Source: Drosophila persimilis (lineage: Eukaryota > Arthropoda > Insecta > Diptera > Drosophilidae). From it: a stretch of 64,000 bases of DNA. The notes beneath the pieces are model-generated. The model was not told where the DNA came from, searched no databases, and saw only the letters and a list, made by a program, of their open reading frames with translations. This document shows positions 57,508 to 64,000 of this stretch, one piece after another. Position 1 is the first letter of the stretch, and each line of letters opens with the position of its first letter. Both the position numbers and the translations under genes were made by a program. The stretch lies in NCBI RefSeq assembly GCF_003286085.1, contig NW_020825298.1, positions 744,001-808,000 of the forward strand, written 5' to 3'.

Positions 57508-60500
57508 AGCCCCAGAAACACTATCACTTTTAGCAATGATTCTTATTTGAGTTTAGTTTTCCTTTATAGTTTGTAGATCGATCATACTTATTTTTATACA
57601 AATTTAGTCTTAATATCGTTTATTATTAGCTTTTCGTGGTTCCAATTAAAGCAAATTAATTTCCTCCCACGCTCTCGGTGCCAAATTTTGATTTATGTGG
57701 ATCGTCGTTGCTGCTGTGCTGCTGTCACAGCGATCATTGCACTCTGAACCGCAGACAAAAAGGAACAAAAAGCTCTCGCGAATTCGTACTCAAAAAAGAT
57801 AATGCTCGGAACGAAATTTCGCGAGCGTAGAATAAGAGGGAGAGGAGGAACAAAAGTTACCGCATCGTGCACGGGACAGTGGTAGCGGCATAGGAAAGTT
57901 CATTGACTCTGTTAGAAATTCGCACACACACACACATATGAGTGCTGCTATATACATGTGCTATATGTGTGTGTATATGTAGCGCTATATTATTCTTGCT
58001 AATGTTGTTGCTGGCGTGCACCAATCAGCGCTGACATGAACGCTGCTGCTGCTGCTGCTGGCGACGACGCCCGCGTAGGCGTCATTAGAGCTCTAGCATT
58101 TCCTTTCCTTAATGCTCCCTAATCTTCCGATCTCTGGTTCTCATTTCTTTGGAGCGGAGGGCCAGCTTGTCCCCATTTTTGCGAAGCTGCGTAGCAAGAT
58201 CTGCAGAGGCGGTGATTTCTGCAAGTAGTCGCTACACCCTCTTCGTTGCTCTCAACGATGACCTGGCTCATTCATTAATTTTTGTTGCTCTATATACAGT
58301 ATACAGTATACATTTAATACACTGATGCACAAGAATGTTTGCATTATTGAATTATCATGACATCCAGAATCAAGAAACGAAGCACCCCCTCCTGTCGATT
58401 GCTGTCGATTTCCCTGTTCCTGCTGCTTGCTTCTCCTACTGCTCCTGCTGTGGCGGCTCTCTTTGACACCTCCCCACTACTGATGTAACACGGCCGCTGC
58501 TACCGCACCCACCCCCCTGTACACAACTTTCAAGTGCCTTTCAATTAATGCCCCCTCATTATGCAGATAAATACAGTGGCGGCTATTAGCAAAACATAAA
58601 TTTCAATTTATGTGCGTCGCCCACAAAAACAATGAGAAAACAACAAAAGTTCTGGCCGCACATTTATGCAAAATAGATGTTCGTTTTTGAATAGAAATTC
58701 TGTGCGAGGCAACCGAACTCGTTGAGGGGTAAGGAGATTCAATCTTTATGGCTACACCCATTCATAACTTTTACTTTTCTATCTCGATGATATTTTAATA
58801 AAACTATTTAATTCCATTCTTACATTCAACGTTCTTTGCGATAGGAAATAAGTACAAGATCCATTAATATTTTCTTGTTCGTATAAACACTGCATACAAA
58901 TCCAAATAATTTGCATATGGTTAAAGCTGAAAGATCTGGGGGCGGGCTCTATCTCTATAGGCCTAAGACTAGCTCGAATGAAATCAGATGCGGTAACCTT
59001 GAAACACTACAATACAACAAGCGTTCATTCCACTCTATGCATACCAACTATTGTACAAGAATGACATTCGGCATTCGAAACGATATTGCGATACACGATA
59101 TTCGATATTCGAAACAGCTTGAAATTTGAATAAATTTGTAGCTGCTGCGTTTGTTCTTTTCTGGGCCAAGCAATTAATTAACGAAAAGTTATTGTGCTGT
59201 AAAATTGATTGGCACGGGGGGAAGTGGGTGCCAGGGAGTGGTTTCGAGGGGGGGTGGCAGGTAGCATGTAGGAGGAAGTCCCCAAGATGCGTGGGCCTCG
59301 CACCATTCACTCTAGGTCTGGAACTCTCGAAGTCGTGTGCGTTCCTGTTCTTGAGTGGAACGGCACAAAAACTCATTGAACGCACTTCGAAATTAATGAA
59401 TATTTTTGGGGAGCCAAGAATAAATTAATGTTGGACCAGGTCTTCAGTGGGATATCATTCGCTACTCTAGGAAAAAATATTTAATAAGGAAGCTCAATAT
59501 TTGTTTCATAGAAAATATTTTTTTGGTAGGCATTGGCCTTTAAAATTCCCCCGCAATTCTCAAAACTTCCCCCTCTGCCTAAGCCACCATTTGGAAGATG
59601 ATCTCCCAACTCGACCTCAAAGTAAATGATTTCTTAAATTACAAAACAGAATCTTTAACGACGGCCTGCTGCTGCTGTTGAGGTTTCAAAAAATAGCAAA
59701 AAAAAGTAATATGACAAAAAAACGGGCAGTGCAAAGCATCAACAACCAGTCAAAAGCAATGGTCGGGAGGGACCTGTGAGGGGTGGAGTCGCGGGAGTCC
59801 AACGCAGGGCTAGGAATAAACGTAGAAACAACAGAGCCCACAAAAATGACGCTTTCAACCAAAAGAATAACAAGCCAAGAATCAAAAGTCAAAGACGGAG
59901 CCGGAGCCAAAGCCAAAGCCAAAGCCAAACCATGCGAACCCGAAAGCGGAGCCAAAGCCAAACTTTGTCTAGCAATTCTTTTGGTTTCCATTCTTCTACT
60001 TTTGAATACTCTTTATAGAGGGTATTACGAACCAGATAAGGTGTTTGAAATGCATGTTCGAGGGCAGAAAAAGTCTTTTTGGACCCCAAATATTATGTAC
60101 AGTTTTGAAGAGCAGACTGGATATAATTTCGATAGATGTTTCAGGGTATCAACAACTTCAACTTCAGAATCGATTACTTCATTCTTCTTGGTGTTTTTTT
60201 TTGCTCTTTTGAGTGGTCTCCACTATCCTCTTTTCCATCTTACAAGCGACCTGCAAGCGATGACTCTTTTCCCCAAAGCGCAAAATAGAGAGACAGAGAA
60301 GAATAGCTGGCGCAAAAAAAAACCCGTCTCAGTCCTCATGCGTGTGGGGAGATTTGTTGTTGTCGATTGGAACAACAATCATACGCTCCCCAGAACACAC
60401 TCACACAAGCACACGCACGCATAGATACGCTCACATGCACACACTAAAGCAGTTCCTGTTCTCTTTTTTGCAACTGCTCTGCCTTGCGGCCTCTTTCTCG

Positions 60501-63500
60501 GCCGGCGTTCTTGTCGCTACATTTTCTAGTTTCACCTTGAAAAGTTCATTCACGCCAAACGCAACGAATCCCAAGTCCAAGGAAAGAGAGAGGGAGAGGC
60601 ATAGAAAGAGATGGAATGAGAGTAGGGGTACCAAAACTTGCACAAAAATAACATAATTTATTTGGACGGAAGGCCACAGGGGGCAGGGGGGCTTGCACGC
60701 AAAACACACACATACATATGAGAATGAAGAAGGAGAAGATGGAGAAGAGAAATAGAGAAAGAGAGAAAGAAGCCCAATGGTTATTCCAAGTGCTGCCCAC
60801 TTGCTATCGCTGTTCTTTTGGTCAACATTTTTAATGCAAATGTATACGCATTTTTTATTGCTATTTTTTTTTCTTTTTTCTTTTTGTTGGACTATTTATG
60901 ACCAGTTTTATTAAGGGGGAAGCAAGAGGGGATACCATCTTATATGGTGCTGTGGAGTTGGAGAATTGAGGGTAGTAAGAACAATTTCAGTTCTTGGAAT
61001 AAGATCAGCTTAATTTGTATGTTTACATTTAGCTGTCGACCAAAATAAAACTGATAATTTTCATTCGATACATATTTTCGATTCTATTTTTGTTTAGTAG
61101 TACGTATAGTAGTAGTTTATAGTACTTTTAGGGAATCCAACATAAATGTAATGATGATTCTGCTGTTAAGAACACTTCATCTTCCCACAATTAGTTTTGA
61201 TCAATCTTCCCCTAGAGTCATGACTCACTTTTGAGAACATAAATCAAATCTTTGCCGAACCCCCAAACAAAATCAGACAAAACTATTCTCGCCCCAAACA
61301 ACAAATTAGATTACGACCTACAATAACCCACGCACTGAAGGGGGGAAACTACAGCAGCAACAAACTGGCGAAAAATTCGCGAAATAGAAATGCGAAACAT
61401 AACGAATTAACAAACAACAAATGTAGGTCCAAAACAAATGGCGAAAATTCGGTGAAGTTCAAGGTATAGCCATTAAATGGAAAAAAAAACAGGAAAAAAC
61501 CGCAGAAAACTACAAAAATAATAAAAAACTATCATTAACTATTGCTGGGGGGATAGAAGGCTCTGGCTGCGAGTATGTGCGTGAGTGTGTGGGAGATAAG
61601 AACGTAGCTGGGTGGTAAAGTGGGAGAGAGAGGGTGGAGGCAGTCGTCTGACCAACACACGAGTGCGTGCGATCACCAAAGCATGGGAGCGCACAACATG
61701 TATTGATGTCTATGAGAGAGAGAGAGAGGGCATGCTTGGTAGACGAGAGCGTAGACCGAACAGTTGGAAGCAGTTGAGAGAGGTTCATTGGAAATGGCAG
61801 CGGGCAGTTTTTGTAAAGCACGAGACAGCACTAAATGAACATTTTCAGTCACGCAGAGAAAATGTATATCATTAATCAATATCTGTTTAGTAATTCGAAA
61901 CATTCGACTTTACTTTAGACAGAAAGACTTGGAGACGAAGGATTCGGATAGCCTTTAAGACCGAAAAAAAACTTTGTTAGTCAGAGGACAAGTTGTTCCT
62001 TTTTGATCTTTCAAATCCCTGTTTTAAATAAGTTCCAGCAATGAAGTTAGATCTTTGATTCGATATAGACTACACTAGTTTGCATAGAAACAGATAAACT
62101 CTTCGTTGAAATGATGACTTGAAGTGTAACGCCGTGAACCCATGGCTTATCATACCATCAGCTTGCTCCCTAATTTTTGGCCATCACTGAAAGCTTGTAC
62201 GCTGTCCAACAATCCAGCCCACACGGAGTAGGGTATCTTATCTGTGGCCGATCGTGCGTTCTATTTCGCTCGACAGCTACAACGAAGCATTTTGGGCAAA
62301 CGCATGTCTGTATGTAGCTGCGAGTATGCATGGACATATCTATGTATCTGTGCGTATGCCCACAGATACAGATGTGTGTACTTTGTTTGGCTTTTTGGGG
62401 TCTGTCTAGCGAAGCGTGTGGCTGATTCTATATAATCTATGATAATAATTATGTTAGTCTAGGTCTGGCTTGTGTCGAACGATGCGTGAGTATTATGAAG
62501 GTGTGTATGTGTGTATGTATGATATTTTTAATGTTTGTATAGCGAATGTCATCTGTGGTTTATTTTTATCTAATTCTCTATTTGCTATTGCTATTGTTGT
62601 TGCTTCAGTTTGACATATATTAACAATTTTTGTAGGTTGAGTAGGCAGGGGCAAACCGATAGACAGACAGCAGACATTATCAGATAACAAAAAATTGTGG
62701 TAATTGCATGCAATTAACAATGGATTACATAATTTCATATTCTGCTGCCCCTTTAAAAGATTATAAAATGTCATACATATTTGGGAATATTCTATTCCGA
62801 CCATTCTATTGGATTCTATTCCACTTTGTTTTATATGGATATAAGAATACATATGGTGTTTTCTTCATCGTGGGCTTTAAGATCGTGTTTATAAATTTTT
62901 CAGGTTTGTGAGAGTCTAATATTTAGAGCCCTAATCCCACAAAAAATCCATTGAATTGATGAGTAAACGTTCTTTCAATCCAAAATATATGTATCTTAAA
63001 ATAAGTTTACTTCTTGTAATTTCCTATTTTTTTCTGCTGTTTGATTGTGATCCCTTAAAGTATGCAACAGTTTTTCTGGAGGCGGCCTCCCGCTCTGAAC
63101 TGAATGATTGATTGACGGAGCCGTAGCCGGCAATCAAACAACCTAACCTCTTTTCATACGCAAGGCCAAAGGCAAAAGCAAACCCAACACCAGAACACAC
63201 CCCTGAACTTAATATGGTTACATAATAAAACTTTTAAATTAGAGAGATTAAAACAAAAGGGAACAAAAAAAACATCAAATAACAAGTAATTATCCTTTTT
63301 CCAAAAATGTATGCAAAATAAAAAAATAGAAGAGAAGAAACTTTTTTGCTGACTTAAATAAAAACAAATTATAAACAGACCTTGGCCATTATTTTTCACC
63401 TACTTTGAGTGCTTCGTGGGAGGGAAATAGAGGGGGCTGTAGAGCTAAAAATTCGGAGGGATGGGCCAAAAAGGCTTGACCTGAATTTGCTTATCAGCCG

Positions 63501-64000
63501 GCAGGCATCTGAATGACTTAAATATCTCATTTAACGCCAGAGCAAGTACGAGGGTAACGGTGCCATGGATGGGTTAACGGGGCTTGTGCGGGTTAAGGGG
63601 TGTTTGGGGGTTTCAGAGGGTGCTGCACTTGTCGACCACAAGCATCCCCCAAGCACACACATATTTATAACTAAATATAATAAATTTCAGCATGTTTATC
63701 CCTTTTTATTTTGCTCGCTTTTTCTGCCGCCTCTAATCTCTCTATCTCCGCTTCTCTCTCTCTCTCCCTCGCTATCTCTTTCCATTCCTCTTTGGCTACC
63801 TCTTTCACGAGCCATGCATGACGTTGCTTGTCTGTGCGCTGTCCTTTATCCCATTTGGCGGCACAAGTGCTGCCTTTCGTCCTTACCCAATTCTGGATGA
63901 AGCCTTCTCTCAATCTACAGCACTATCCCCATCTCTTTCAGTCCTTTCAGTATGCGAAGCAAAGTGTGTCAAAAACTTTCTTCTTTTTTGGCTATAACTT
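55671..64000. other. Non-coding stretch with simple repeats
   Basis: No gene is accepted. Items: TACATATGTA cluster (56,057-56,076); GA tract (57,474-57,503); CpG/CTG-rich block (57,700-58,120); AAAGCC hexamer repeat at about 59,904-59,930 inside a 192-codon ATG frame (59,846-60,424) considered and not accepted; an AGGGTATTACGA scrap at about 60,019-60,030; a ratchet-like TTTTTCAG|GTTTGTGAG at 62,897-62,911; and CT-rich DNA near 63,730-63,800. Confidence 0.5.
57474..57503 (+). repeat. (GA)n microsatellite
   Basis: An uninterrupted GA tract of about 15 units. Confidence 0.9.

Noticed and set aside
59846-60424. 192-codon ATG frame with an AKAKAK run and a leucine-rich membrane-like segment
   Set aside because: Its N-terminal part is an AAAGCC hexamer repeat, its middle crosses the AGGGTATTACGA scrap, and its end is a CACAC-rich HSHKHTHA tail. 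There is no recognisable family, so chance is more likely despite the length.
1-64000. tRNA, rRNA or known microRNA genes
   Set aside because: No B-box/cloverleaf or remembered microRNA seed-and-hairpin was found by eye. A tRNA or covariance-model scan was not possible.

Overview
This window is eukaryotic nuclear DNA from a drosophilid fly, most likely of the obscura group. The evidence is a gypsy-class errantivirus with a tRNA-Lys primer site, a DINE-1/mini-me type element with its GTCY microsatellite, a decayed fragment resembling the fly RNA-binding gene Rox8, very many palindromic TACATATGTA microsatellites, and A-rich or CAA-rich untranslated leaders next to GAGA-rich, CpG-rich blocks. 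The species assignment is inference. The window is dominated by intronic or intergenic DNA. Most open frames in it run through simple repeats and are not genes.

Layout. Positions 1-13,300 are non-coding and look like a long intron of a minus-strand gene: a near-perfect juxtaposed 3'/5' splice site (a candidate recursive-splicing ratchet point) lies at 4,664/4,665, and a consensus 5' splice site lies at 13,313/13,314. Positions 13,314-16,850 read on the minus strand as an A-rich leader, interrupted by a 437-bp inverted-repeat element resembling Tc1 (14,497-14,933). Positions 16,850-17,800 are GC-rich and promoter-like. Positions 17,800-21,903 are microsatellite-rich non-coding DNA.

Positions 21,908-29,764 hold a complete LTR retrotransposon (errantivirus) of 7,857 bp, with two 532-bp LTRs that look identical, a 4-bp TGCA target duplication, a tRNA-Lys primer site, gag, a textbook T-TTT-TTA frameshift site into pol, and env. 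The env frame is broken by a frameshift at an A-run. Pol carries an unusual block of five tandem 17-21 residue repeats between protease and reverse transcriptase.

Positions 29,769-41,600 contain candidate plus-strand exons (30,512-30,540; 38,224-38,345; 40,324 onward), a short DINE-1-like relic, and one convincing intact gene: a minus-strand, apparently intronless, 337-residue multi-pass membrane protein of unknown function (40,472-41,485). Positions 44,770-49,486 are a recent tandem duplication of a chimeric repeat. Each unit is the 3' part of a non-LTR retrotransposon joined to a block with pieces of at least two host-like coding sequences, one being an RRM fragment like Rox8. The second unit is additionally split by a DINE-1/mini-me element. 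Positions 49,490-64,000 are non-coding, with promoter-like leaders near 50,480-50,650 and a purine-rich minisatellite near 55,300-55,670.

No tRNA, rRNA, known microRNA or CRISPR array was recognised.
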